Program-made: the position numbers and the translations under genes
NCBI RefSeq assembly: GCF_001306145.1
Contig: NZ_LGKO01000002.1
Location: 558,001 to 622,000, forward strand
DNA length: 64,000 nucleotides
Direction of reading: 5' to 3'
From: Thermanaerothrix daxensis
Lineage (GTDB): Bacteria > Chloroflexota > Anaerolineae > Anaerolineales > Anaerolineaceae
Part shown: piece after piece, positions 7,865-16,425 of the stretch
How positions within the stretch are numbered: the stretch's first letter is position 1
Layout: every line of letters starts with the position of its first letter
The notes under the pieces: generated by a model
Database searches by the model: none
Told to the model about the DNA's origin: nothing
Seen by the model: only the letters and a program-made list of their open reading frames with translations

Positions 7865-9069
7865 AAGCGTACCTCCCCAATCAGGGATTTGACCAGGCGG
7901 CTGGCAATTGCAGGATGCAGATCATCAAGCACGCGCCGCCCCTGCATGAAAAAGGCAATTGGAATCTGGGTCTTCCAGGCAAGGTTGTAGAGATTTCCGA
8001 GGGTGAGCGTTTCATCTAATTTCGTGAAAACCAGGCCCTGCACGCGAAACGGGGTAAGAACATTAATCAGATGATGCAGGTCGCTTTCCTTAGCCGTGGC
8101 TGGCAAGGTCAGATACAGCTTGCGTCTGGGAGCCTCACTTAGGAAAGATGCCAGCCAGAGCAACCCTTCCTCGCTTTGGGGATTGAGCGCGGGGGTATCT
8201 ACCAGGAGCAGGTCATAATTGCCTGTATCGCCTTGAAGGTGCTGGCGAAACTCCTCTGGGGTATACGCAATTTGCAGGGGAACGCCCAGCAACTCGGCAA
8301 AGGTGCGGGCTTCGTTCAGCGCGGCGGTGCGTACGGTATCAAGGGTGACCCAGGCAACCCGGCGCTGAAGCACCCGCATGGCGTAGGCAGCCAGACGTGC
8401 GCACAGGCTGGTTTTTCCGCTACCACTGAGTCCGCTGATAAAAATGAGCCCTTGTAATTGCTCAAGGGGCGGAGGAGCCACCCGGATGCCTCCTTCTAAA
8501 TGGCGCAAAATGAAAAAACGCACTTTGGCTTCATCTTCCAAAGCCTCTGGTGGCAGGCCGAGACGTGCTGCATTTAGAGACCACTGGATGATGGCTTCGT
8601 CTATCCCCTGATCCTCCAAGTGCTGGCGGATTTTGGAGAGGGCAGTGGGCAGGGTTTCGGTCTGGGTAAGGGGTTTTGTGTGAGTTTGTGAAGAAGGTGG
8701 AGGGGCTTCACGGCTGATTTGAAGAAGGATATCGAGCGGGCTTGCCCCGGGTGCTTTCTGGGGAACGTGGGATGGTGGGAAGTCATTCCCTTCTGCCGCG
8801 GTGGAGCTTTCTGCTCTTTCGACCACTTGCCTTTCGCGCTGGGGTGGGGCCGCTTGATTGGGAATTGCATCATTGAGGGAGGTGGCAGATGGGTTCTTCA
8901 TAGCCACCACCTCAAAGATGGGTTTACGCCAGATTTGCCAGGGGGCACCTCCCGGAACTTCGCGCATGGAAACCACAATGGCATCTGCCCCAAATTCCCG
9001 TTGAACCTGTTGCAGGGCGCTCAGCATGTCGTGTCCGCGGAATGTCTTGGTGATCGGAGGGTTTCTCAT
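7861..9069 (-). CDS. flhF: Flagellar biosynthesis GTPase FlhF
   Basis: FlhF is an SRP-family GTPase that places or starts flagellar assembly. The 402-residue protein begins with the FlhF basic segment (KTFRGHDMLSALQQVQREFGADAIVVSMREV), followed by a low-complexity linker, the N-domain helices and the G-domain: P-loop GLSGSGKT near residue 217, a LLVDTPALNP switch and TKLDE specificity motif. DTPA replaces the usual DTAG in G3, a mild departure. It lies 3 bases from flhA. No flhG is seen in the window. Confidence 0.92.
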   Translation of the reverse strand: MRNPPITKTFRGHDMLSALQQVQREFGADAIVVSMREVPGGAPWQIWRKPIFEVVAMKNPSATSLNDAIPNQAAPPQRERQVVERAESSTAAEGNDFPPSHVPQKAPGASPLDILLQISREAPPPSSQTHTKPLTQTETLPTALSKIRQHLEDQGIDEAIIQWSLNAARLGLPPEALEDEAKVRFFILRHLEGGIRVAPPPLEQLQGLIFISGLSGSGKTSLCARLAAYAMRVLQRRVAWVTLDTVRTAALNEARTFAELLGVPLQIAYTPEEFRQHLQGDTGNYDLLLVDTPALNPQSEEGLLWLASFLSEAPRRKLYLTLPATAKESDLHHLINVLTPFRVQGLVFTKLDETLTLGNLYNLAWKTQIPIAFFMQGRRVLDDLHPAIASRLVKSLIGEVRL

Positions 9070-9072
9070 GGG

Positions 9073-11145
9073 TTACTCCACCATGCCGTGGGACTGCACG
9101 CGCGTACCTGGGCTAACCTCAGAAAACGCCAGGACGATCAGGTTGGGCAACACTGGATGGACCAAACGGCGAAAAGCCAGACGCAACTCGCGGGGACAGA
9201 GCAGGATGGGGTAGTGTCCGGCCTGCGCCAGTTTTTCCATTTGCTCTGCAGTGCCTTTGAGGATGCGCTGGGCCAGAGCGGCATCAATCTGAAAGTTGAG
9301 GCCATTGGTTGAATTATTCAATGCCTCGCGAAGTGTTGTTTCTAACTGCGGGGAAAGGGTAAAAACATGTAAGCAGTTGTTCTCATCCCGATAAGGGCTG
9401 GAGATAGCACCAGCCATTGCCTGGCGGATTGCTTCGGCCAGGATGTCTGGATCTCGGGTGGTGTTGATGTGGGTGGTGATCACTTCTAGAATACCGGCTA
9501 GGTTGCGGATGGGAACGCGCTCGCTGAGCAGGTTGCGGAGCACGGCCTGTAACTCGCCCAGGCTAATGAGATCCGGCACAACCCCTTCCACGGCGGCTGG
9601 TGAGCGGGCTTTGAGATGGTTGATCATCTCCTGCACCATTTGGCGATCCAGTAATTCGGGAGCGTGTTGTCGGAAGAGTTCGGCTAAATGGGTGCTCAAT
9701 ACGGAGAGCGGTGTGACGACGGTGTAACCAAGCAGTTCGGCGCGTCCGCTCTCTGCCTCGCTGATCCAGACAGCCGGCAACCCAAACGCGGGTTCGGTGG
9801 TAGGAATGCCCTTGAGGGTTTCGGTGCTGGTGGAGGTGGGGATGGCTAACATGTGATCCAACAACAGTTCACCTCGTGCAACCTCCTGCCCGCGAATTTT
9901 GACCCGGTAGGCCTGTGGCGGAAGGCGCAGATTATCCCGAATGCGCACAATTGGGAGAATAAGTCCGAGTTCTGTGGCCAGTTGACGACGCAAGGTGGTA
10001 ATACGTCTAAGCAAGTTATCTGGGGCGGCCTCATCAATCAAGGGGATCAAGCCGTAGCCAATCTCCAGTTCCACCGGATCTACCACCACAACTTCCAGCA
10101 TGTCGGAGGGGCTTTCGGCTTCAGGTTTGGGAGCAGTGGCTTCCTCAATGACGGTCGTGGCGGCTTTCTGCTGAGCCTGATGGACCCAGTAGGCGGCTCC
10201 TCCCAATGAACCTGCCAGCAAGAGGAAAGGTAGTTTAGGAAAACCAGGAATGAGGGCAATTAGCCCCATTATGGCAGCACCAGCCACAAGGGCATTGAAA
10301 TTGGAAAATTGACCCAAGATCTCATGGCCCAAGGAGCGCTCAGAAGCATTGCGCGTGACAACCAGGCCCGAGGCGGAAGAAATGAGCAGAGCGGGTACCT
10401 GGATGGCAAGGCCGGCCCCGATGGTGAGTAGTGTGTAAGATTGGAGGGCGTCCATGAGGGATAAGCCGCGCTGAAGCACCCCAATGGCAAAACCGCCCAG
10501 GATGTTAACCACCATGATGATCAGCGCGGCTATCGAGTCGCCTTTGACAAACTTACTGGCACCGTCCATCGAACCGTAGAAGTCGGCTTCCAATTCGATC
10601 AGACGACGGCGTCGGCGGGCCTCTTCTTCATCAATCAGTCCTGCGTTAAGGTCGGCATCAATGGCCAGTTGTTTACCGGGCATGGCGTCAAGGGTAAACC
10701 GGGCGGCTACCTCTGCCACGCGTCCAGCACCGTTGTTGATAACCACAAACTGGATGATCATCAGCATCAGGAAGATCACCACGCCGACCACATAGTTGTT
10801 GCCCAGGATGAGATTGCCGAAAGTTTCCACCATTTTCCCGGCGTGACCCTGAACCAGAATAAGCCGGCTAATGGCAATGTTGATACCCAAACGGAAGAGA
10901 GTGACCAATAAGAGCAGCGTTGGAAATACTGAGAAGTCCATTGGCTGGCCAATGTAAAGGGTGAGGAGCAAAATGCCGATGGAGAGAGCCAGGTTCGCTG
11001 CTAACAAGACATCCACAACGACCGGGGGCAGTGGTAGAAGTAACAGTAAGACGATGACCACGACCCCCACAGCCAGTGCATAATCGCTGGAGCCCAGAAG
11101 GTGTGAGATTTTGAGGGTTGGGAAGGGACGCGTCTCTGTGGTCAT
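9073..11145 (-). CDS. flhA: Flagellar type III export protein FlhA
   Basis: FlhA forms the nonameric export gate and chaperone dock. About eight membrane helices occupy the first 330 residues, with the FHIPEP signature RVAEVAARFTLDAMPGKQLAIDADLNAGLID in the cytoplasmic loop and a soluble C-terminal domain (EIGYGLIPLIDEA onwards). From the ATG at 11145 the protein is 690 residues, the usual size; an in-frame upstream start at 11202 would overlap flhB by 32 bases and add 19 atypical residues. An AGGA lies 9 bases upstream of the chosen ATG. Confidence 0.95.
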   Translation of the reverse strand: MTTETRPFPTLKISHLLGSSDYALAVGVVVIVLLLLLPLPPVVVDVLLAANLALSIGILLLTLYIGQPMDFSVFPTLLLLVTLFRLGINIAISRLILVQGHAGKMVETFGNLILGNNYVVGVVIFLMLMIIQFVVINNGAGRVAEVAARFTLDAMPGKQLAIDADLNAGLIDEEEARRRRRLIELEADFYGSMDGASKFVKGDSIAALIIMVVNILGGFAIGVLQRGLSLMDALQSYTLLTIGAGLAIQVPALLISSASGLVVTRNASERSLGHEILGQFSNFNALVAGAAIMGLIALIPGFPKLPFLLLAGSLGGAAYWVHQAQQKAATTVIEEATAPKPEAESPSDMLEVVVVDPVELEIGYGLIPLIDEAAPDNLLRRITTLRRQLATELGLILPIVRIRDNLRLPPQAYRVKIRGQEVARGELLLDHMLAIPTSTSTETLKGIPTTEPAFGLPAVWISEAESGRAELLGYTVVTPLSVLSTHLAELFRQHAPELLDRQMVQEMINHLKARSPAAVEGVVPDLISLGELQAVLRNLLSERVPIRNLAGILEVITTHINTTRDPDILAEAIRQAMAGAISSPYRDENNCLHVFTLSPQLETTLREALNNSTNGLNFQIDAALAQRILKGTAEQMEKLAQAGHYPILLCPRELRLAFRRLVHPVLPNLIVLAFSEVSPGTRVQSHGMVE

Positions 11146-11170
11146 ACGTTCAAATCCTGGAAGTAAAATC

Positions 11171-12241
11171 TCATGTTGCCACGGGCTGGGAAAGACTTCC
11201 ATTCAAGCGGTAAACGTAAGCTAGTACTTCGGCAACGGCGGTGTAAAGCTCGGGGGGGATCTCCTGATCCAGGTCTACCGTCTGGTAGAGGACACGTGCT
11301 AATGGTGGATTTTCAACAATTGTGATACGGTTGGCACGGGCGATCTCCTTAATGCGCTGGGCCAGCAGATTGGTGCCTTTGGCGATTACCTTGGGAGCCC
11401 GCATGGTGGCCGGTTGGTATTCGAGGGCCACTGCTACGTGAGTCGGGTTGGTAATCACGACAGTGGCCTTAGGGACATTTGCCATCATGCGGGTACGGGC
11501 AAGGCGTTGCTGGTAGGAGCGGATGCGACTGCGCAGGAGAGGATCTCCTTCGGTCTGTTTCAGTTCCTCTTTTACTTCTTCGCGCGTCATGCGCAGTGAG
11601 CGCATATAATTCCAACGCTGATAGCCATAATCAAGGATCGCCAGGATCAGATAGAGAATGGCAATCTGGAAAGCCAGACCCAGCGCCAAATCGAACCACA
11701 GGGTAATACCGCTGACAAAGTCGTTCTGATTCAACCCCAGGAGAATGGGTAGGCGAGGTCGTAGATAGGCATAGCCTACTCCCCCGATTAACCCCAGTTT
11801 GAGTAGGGCTTTACCCAGTTCAATCAGACCGTGCAGGGAAAATAGGCGTTTTAATCCTTTGAGTGGATTCAGTCGATCCAGGTGAAAACCCAGACGCTTG
11901 GTAGACCACAGAAAGCCGGTCTGGGCCAGATTAGCGGCGATGGCAGTGAGCAGCAACCCACCGAGGTTTACTCCCAGCCATGGCATCCATAAACTTGCAT
12001 GGATGGTAAGGTTACTGGGAAGGTGGCCTGGGGTGGCCGGAAAGTTTTCGGGTAACGCGATGATCAGGGCTTTGATCCATTCTCCCATGCCATTGACCAG
12101 CTGGCGTCCCACCGTCCGCACGAGCAAAAGCCCCACTAGCAGGATAGCGGCGGCGCTCAGTTCGTGGCTGCGCGCCACATTGCCTTCCAGGCGGGCTTCA
12201 CGGATGCGTTTGGGTGTGGGTTGCTCAGTACGCTCGCTCAT
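11171..12241 (-). CDS. flhB: Flagellar type III export switch protein FlhB
   Basis: FlhB controls the export switch from rod/hook to filament substrates. The 356-residue protein has the conserved N-terminus (SERTEQPTPKRIREAR), four membrane helices, and a cytoplasmic domain with the autocleavage motif NPTH inside VVITNPTHVAVALEY near residue 265, followed by APKVIAKGTNLLAQRIKEIA. A second, free-standing copy of the post-cleavage domain is encoded at 814-1140. It follows fliR by 5 bases. Confidence 0.96.
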   Translation of the reverse strand: MSERTEQPTPKRIREARLEGNVARSHELSAAAILLVGLLLVRTVGRQLVNGMGEWIKALIIALPENFPATPGHLPSNLTIHASLWMPWLGVNLGGLLLTAIAANLAQTGFLWSTKRLGFHLDRLNPLKGLKRLFSLHGLIELGKALLKLGLIGGVGYAYLRPRLPILLGLNQNDFVSGITLWFDLALGLAFQIAILYLILAILDYGYQRWNYMRSLRMTREEVKEELKQTEGDPLLRSRIRSYQQRLARTRMMANVPKATVVITNPTHVAVALEYQPATMRAPKVIAKGTNLLAQRIKEIARANRITIVENPPLARVLYQTVDLDQEIPPELYTAVAEVLAYVYRLNGSLSQPVAT

Positions 12242-12246
12242 TGGGG

Positions 12247-13011
12247 TTATCCTCCAAGTAGACGAAGCATACGGGGCCCCGCCTGTTCCAGAAGGGAGAT
12301 CAGACCAGGTAAGGTGTAAGCGAGGCTCATTCCCAACACCAAAAGCCCGGCGCCGATTTTGAGGGGCAGACCCAGGAAGAAGACCTGAATCTGGGGCGCT
12401 GTGCGAGCCAATAACCCCAGTCCAAGATCAGCAAGCAGGAGAGCGCCGTAGACGGGCAAAGCAATCTGAATGCCGTTGAGGATGAGGATGGCGCTCGTGT
12501 GAAGAATCTCTTCCAGAGACAGACTGCTCAAACTGGTGTTGAGGGGGAGCACTTCAAAGGTCTGAGCGAGAGCAGCAATCACCTTAAGATGCCCGTTGAT
12601 GATCAGGAAGATCAGCATAGCCAGCATGACGAAGAACTGATCCAGCACGGATCCGGAATCCCCCATTAGTGGGTTTAGATAGCGTCCGGCAGCAAACCCA
12701 CTACCCAGGCCGATCAATTCCCCGGCGGCTTGTAGTGCCCCAAAGGTGAGATCCAGGGCTAAACCAGCAGTTAGACCAATAATGAGTTCGCGTAAGATGG
12801 CAACGGTAAAAGGAAACAGCGAAAGTGCCGGGGCATCTTTGGCAATGGACTGCCAGGGGAAAATCAGGGTGGTGAGGAGAATGCCTAGGCCGATGCGCAC
12901 CGAGGTGGGGATGGTTTGCCCCCCCAGTACCGGAAGGCGGGCGAGCAGAGCCAGGACCCGCGTGAGGGCCAGAAAGAAAAATTGGGCCTGGGCAACCGAA
13001 ACCATAATCAT
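12247..13011 (-). CDS. fliR: Flagellar type III export protein FliR
   Basis: FliR is an integral component of the export gate. From the ATG at 13011 it has 254 residues with about six hydrophobic helices and the typical N-terminus SVAQAQFFFLALTRVLALLARLPVLG. A longer open frame to 13188 would add about 59 poorly hydrophobic, atypical residues; the shorter start has GGAGG upstream and gives the family length. The conserved LIGLGSGFAAGRYLNPLMG motif is present. A 169-base gap without a recognisable gene separates it from the preceding cheY-like gene. Confidence 0.93.
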   Translation of the reverse strand: MIMVSVAQAQFFFLALTRVLALLARLPVLGGQTIPTSVRIGLGILLTTLIFPWQSIAKDAPALSLFPFTVAILRELIIGLTAGLALDLTFGALQAAGELIGLGSGFAAGRYLNPLMGDSGSVLDQFFVMLAMLIFLIINGHLKVIAALAQTFEVLPLNTSLSSLSLEEILHTSAILILNGIQIALPVYGALLLADLGLGLLARTAPQIQVFFLGLPLKIGAGLLVLGMSLAYTLPGLISLLEQAGPRMLRLLGG

Positions 13012-13180
13012 AGTGAGGATTACCTCCGCTTCTGAGCATACCTCAAGCCCATGAAGGCTGCAGTAAAGCCAGGATGAAGCAGGGATAAAGTTTGCGTAAA
13101 TTCCTGGGTGGGGCCTAAATATGGGGTATAACCGGGCGTTAATGAAAGTTTTGCAGGCGATGAATTTTTGCCCTTCGTTT

Positions 13181-13579
13181 CTACCCAAGCCGACGTTGCA
13201 CGCGTGCCAGCAATTCCTCGGTATCCACAGGCTTGATCAGGAAGTCTTGTACTCCCAATGCCGCTGCTTCAGCCACGACTTCAGGAAAGCCTAGCGAGGT
13301 AATGATAATCACCTGCGTGTGTATCAGCCGATCTTCTTGCTTCAACCGTCGAATCAAGTCCAATCCATTGAGATGGGGCAGCCATATATCGGTGATCAAG
13401 AGATCGGGAGGTTGCTGATAGCACAGAGTGAGGGCTTCATCCCCTTCGGCAGCGGTTACAACCTTCAGGTTTAGTCGTTTCAGGGCAGTTGCCAGCAGGT
13501 CGCGCACCAAAGCATCCCGTTCAGCCAGGATAACCACGGGACGACGAGAAGCAGATGAAAATTCGGCGGTTTCGTTCAT
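13181..13579 (-). CDS. CheY-like single-domain response regulator
   Basis: The 132-residue protein is one receiver domain: phosphorylatable Asp in LLITDIWLP, the Thr/Ser switch in VIIITSLG and the invariant Lys in DFLIKPVD. The acidic pocket near the N-terminus reads AERD rather than the usual VDDD, which still supplies acidic residues. It overlaps the HDOD gene by 4 bases, and both lie between fliQ and fliR, so signalling to or from the export/motor operon is likely. There is no output domain. Confidence 0.88.
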   Translation of the reverse strand: MNETAEFSSASRRPVVILAERDALVRDLLATALKRLNLKVVTAAEGDEALTLCYQQPPDLLITDIWLPHLNGLDLIRRLKQEDRLIHTQVIIITSLGFPEVVAEAAALGVQDFLIKPVDTEELLARVQRRLG

Positions 13580-14415
13580 GGCGAGGACTGGTTGACCAGA
13601 TAACGATAGGCTTGCTCGCGGAGGCGCTCAAATCCCTCTGCGGTCAAATGCAGGGTTGCCAGGGCTTCGGGGTGAGGGACGTCCCCATAGGGGTCGGTAA
13701 CTCCGATTGCGTCGCGGGTGGCAATAGCACTGGCCAGGTTGACAATGGAAGCTAGGCGAGGATGCTCAAACGAAAGTGAGGGGGCATGGTGATAACGAAT
13801 GGCTTCCACCAGTACCGGGGGGAACGACCACTTCTCTGCCATGAGACCTCCCACTTGGGCATGATTTAGGCCGATTAATGCCTCTTCGGCTTGCCAGAGC
13901 AGGCTCTTTTTGTTTTGTATCATTTCAAGGAAGGTCTGATAATCCAGAAGCAGATACTGGTCCAGGAGTAACTTTCCTATGTCATGCAGCAATCCCCCAA
14001 TGTAAGCCTCTTCAGGATTGGGGTAGCCAAAGTGGTGAGCCAGCCACTGAGCGACGGTTGCCGAGGCAACGGCGTGGTTCCAGAGTTGACCCGGCCCGAG
14101 GCGGTAGCCTGGTAGTCCTCGGCTTAGTTGGTTGGAAACCGCCGCTCCCATGATTAGGGTCTTGATACGTTTGAAACCCAGGCGCATAATAGCGGTGCTG
14201 AGGGTTGTGCACTCGGGTCCATATCCGAGGGAGGCTGCATTGGCCATGTGGAGGATTTGTGAGGCCAGCGCTTGGTCTAACCCGATCAGTTCTGCCAGTA
14301 ATGCAGCCGTGGTGTCCGGCTCATCCAGGGCGCGTAGTATACGAGTCACATTCCCCGGCAGTGGGTGAAGCCGATCAATGGCTTGAAGCAGTTGGGTGAG
14401 TCGCGCTGAGCGCAT
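13576..14415 (-). CDS. HDOD domain signalling protein
   Basis: The HDOD fold is related to HD phosphohydrolases but often non-catalytic, and is found in chemotaxis and c-di-GMP signalling proteins. From the ATG at 14415 the protein is 279 residues; a longer frame would run into fliQ. Recognisable parts are LHPLPGNVTRILRALDEPDTTAALLAELI, then ANAASLGYG, AIMRLGFKRIKTL and an HD-like YIGGLLHDIGKLLL followed by LNHAQVGGLMAEKW and IRYHH. It is paired with the adjacent cheY-like gene. Confidence 0.88.
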   Translation of the reverse strand: MRSARLTQLLQAIDRLHPLPGNVTRILRALDEPDTTAALLAELIGLDQALASQILHMANAASLGYGPECTTLSTAIMRLGFKRIKTLIMGAAVSNQLSRGLPGYRLGPGQLWNHAVASATVAQWLAHHFGYPNPEEAYIGGLLHDIGKLLLDQYLLLDYQTFLEMIQNKKSLLWQAEEALIGLNHAQVGGLMAEKWSFPPVLVEAIRYHHAPSLSFEHPRLASIVNLASAIATRDAIGVTDPYGDVPHPEALATLHLTAEGFERLREQAYRYLVNQSSP

Positions 14416-14431
14416 AGGTGGCCTTGGGGTC

Positions 14432-14701
14432 TTAGTGGATAAGATTGGGGAGACCTTGGAAGAGATTAACCGTAAACTGGACCAGTTGTTGTAACATCCA
14501 CGCACCAAGGAGGAGAAAGACCAGGGCAATGCCAATGATTTTGGGAATGAATGTCAGGGTGACCTCGTTGATTTGTGTGGCAGCCTGAATCAGACTAACC
14601 AGGCTCCCGATGATCAGGCTGATGATGAGCACGGGACCGGCCAATATTAGAGCAATCATCAGAGCGTTTTGGGCCAGAGATAGCACAAAAGTTTCGCTCA
14701 T
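14432..14701 (-). CDS. fliQ: Flagellar type III export protein FliQ
   Basis: FliQ is a two-helix membrane component of the export gate. The 89-residue protein has the usual size and signature: two hydrophobic helices with GSLVSLIQAATQINEVTLTFIPKIIGI between them. It is 13 bases downstream of fliP in the conserved fliO-fliP-fliQ order; fliR, normally next, is displaced by two signalling genes. Confidence 0.95.
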   Translation of the reverse strand: MSETFVLSLAQNALMIALILAGPVLIISLIIGSLVSLIQAATQINEVTLTFIPKIIGIALVFLLLGAWMLQQLVQFTVNLFQGLPNLIH

Positions 14702-14714
14702 AAGGACTCCTCGC

Positions 14715-15482
14715 TTACTGAATGAAACTCAGGGTCAGGGAACGAGTGATGAGATACCAGCCGTCTACCATGACAAAAAGCAGCAACTTAAACGGTAGGG
14801 AAACTAGTGAGGGTGGCAGCATCATCATTCCCATTGAGAGCAAAATACTGGAAACAACCATGTCAATCACCAGGAAGGGAATATACAGTACAAATCCCAT
14901 GGTGAAGGCGGTCCGCAATTCACTGATCACGAATGCGGGTAGGAGCACAGCAGTGGGAATGTCATCCAGCGAGTTGGGCTGAGGACTGCCGTTAATTTCG
15001 AGAAATAATTGGAGGTCTTTCTCGCGCGTCTGTTTGAACATGAACTGGCGTAGTGGTTCAACGCCACGCTGGAAAGCCGTTTTCTGATCAATCTCCTGCT
15101 TCAGGTAGGGCTGAATGGCTTGTTGGTCAATCTGAGCGTAGACCGGTGTCATGATAAAGAAAGTAAGCACCAGTGACAACCCAATGATGACCTGGTTAGG
15201 GGGAATGGTAGGAGTGCCGATGGCATTGCGCAACATAGAGAGAACGATGACAATGCGCGTGAAGGAAGTGGCCAGGACTAGGATTGAGGGTGCCAGGCTC
15301 AGCACGGTTAGGAGCACAAGCAGTTGTACTCCTGCACTCATTTGCTGGGGGGAGGTAGCAGGCTCCACGCTCAGGGTCACACCCGGGGCATTGATTTCCG
15401 AACCGCTCATACACCCACTGAGAAGGAGAGTGGTTCCCAGTGCAATCAACCCCAAAAGCAGAAAACGTCGTGTTCTGATCAT
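14715..15482 (-). CDS. fliP: Flagellar type III export protein FliP with lipoprotein-like signal
   Basis: FliP forms the core of the export gate with FliQ and FliR. The 255-residue protein contains family blocks LATSFTRIVIVLSMLRNAIGTPTIPPNQVIIGL, then PLRQFMFKQTREKDL and AFMIGF-like TAFTMGFVLYIPFLVIDMVVSSILLSMGMMMLPP. The N-terminus carries a cleavable signal peptide ending LLLSGC, a lipobox-type site at about residues 20-23, which is unusual for FliP. It overlaps fliO by 4 bases. Confidence 0.95.
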   Translation of the reverse strand: MIRTRRFLLLGLIALGTTLLLSGCMSGSEINAPGVTLSVEPATSPQQMSAGVQLLVLLTVLSLAPSILVLATSFTRIVIVLSMLRNAIGTPTIPPNQVIIGLSLVLTFFIMTPVYAQIDQQAIQPYLKQEIDQKTAFQRGVEPLRQFMFKQTREKDLQLFLEINGSPQPNSLDDIPTAVLLPAFVISELRTAFTMGFVLYIPFLVIDMVVSSILLSMGMMMLPPSLVSLPFKLLLFVMVDGWYLITRSLTLSFIQ

Positions 15483-16009
15483 CGCCCGACCTCACCAAAT
15501 CGAGATCTTGAAAAGGGGGCAGGTGAGTCGAAAGAGCCATTGAGGTGCTCGGCCAGAAGGTTAGTGAAGGAGGGAGGGACTGCTTTGTCCGTATCGGCGG
15601 GTTGTTGGGAGGAGAGTATTGTGTCGGGGGGTAAGACACTGATCAGGGTGATCTGGTGCTCGGTAGCCCCAATGAGATACTGTTGCTCGCCAATGCGTAT
15701 CAGGTGCAGAGCGCGGCGCGGCCCAAGTGAGAGGGTTTCTTGAATAGTCATCTGGTGGGTAGAAGCCCGGGAGAAAATCCCTTTCCAGCGTTTCAACCCC
15801 TGCACGCTCAAATAGAGTACTCCCAGGATGACAGTTAGAGCAAGCAGGGTGCGCCCGAGCAGGTAGGCGGTGCTATCCCGAGAAGCAGCGGATTCACTGC
15901 CCAGGGCAGTGCCAATCAGAAAAAGCAATCCTGCTCCCAGCCAAGGCCAGGTGGACCGCTTTTGTAGAAGGGCTGACAAGCGGCTCAAGATTTGCTGCGG
16001 TTTGAGCAT
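15479..16009 (-). CDS. fliO: FliO/FliZ family flagellar biosynthesis protein
   Basis: FliO helps assemble the FliP ring. The 176-residue product has two hydrophobic N-terminal segments (about residues 23-38 and 50-68), then a basic stretch and the characteristic soluble FliO core IQETLSLGPRRALHLIRIGEQQYLIGATEHQITLISVL. The poorly conserved C-terminal tail is Pro/Ser-rich. Position between fliN and fliP agrees with the conserved order. Confidence 0.88.
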   Translation of the reverse strand: MLKPQQILSRLSALLQKRSTWPWLGAGLLFLIGTALGSESAASRDSTAYLLGRTLLALTVILGVLYLSVQGLKRWKGIFSRASTHQMTIQETLSLGPRRALHLIRIGEQQYLIGATEHQITLISVLPPDTILSSQQPADTDKAVPPSFTNLLAEHLNGSFDSPAPFSRSRFGEVGR

Positions 16010-16011
16010 GG

Positions 16012-16392
16012 CTAGCCCTCTTTATCCCGTTTCTGTGAGATCAACTCACTAATTCGCACGCCGAATTTATCATCCACAACGACTACCTCGCCCCGTGCGA
16101 ACAGGCGGTCATTAACGTAAATGTCCACCAAGTCGCCAGCCAGGCGATCCAGTTCGACAACCGAACCGTTTTGCAAGTCCAACACCTGTCGTAGAGACAT
16201 CTGCGTGCGCCCCAGTTCCACCGTGACCCGGAGCAAGATATCATACAGCATGTCCAGGTTGGCTTTGCCATCTGTTGCCCCGACGCTTTTGGGGGGGACG
16301 GAGGATGGCACACGCTCAATGGGTGGAGTGACCTCGGATGGGCGTTCTTCGGGCTTCCGTTCGGGGATGGCGTTAGAGATATTTTCTTCCAT
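16012..16392 (-). CDS. fliN: Flagellar motor switch protein FliN
   Basis: FliN makes up the lower part of the C-ring and binds CheY-P and the export ATPase complex. The 126-residue protein has a Pro-rich N-terminal third and a C-terminal SpoA domain: VTVELGRTQMSLRQVLDLQNGSVVELDRLAGDLVDIYVNDRLFARGEVVVVDDKFGVRI. This is a standard FliN rather than a FliY, since there is no CheC-like domain fused to it. It follows fliM by 33 bases. Confidence 0.95.
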   Translation of the reverse strand: MEENISNAIPERKPEERPSEVTPPIERVPSSVPPKSVGATDGKANLDMLYDILLRVTVELGRTQMSLRQVLDLQNGSVVELDRLAGDLVDIYVNDRLFARGEVVVVDDKFGVRISELISQKRDKEG

Positions 16393-16425
16393 GACTCGGG
16401 TTCCTCTGGCTCTAAATAGTATGGG

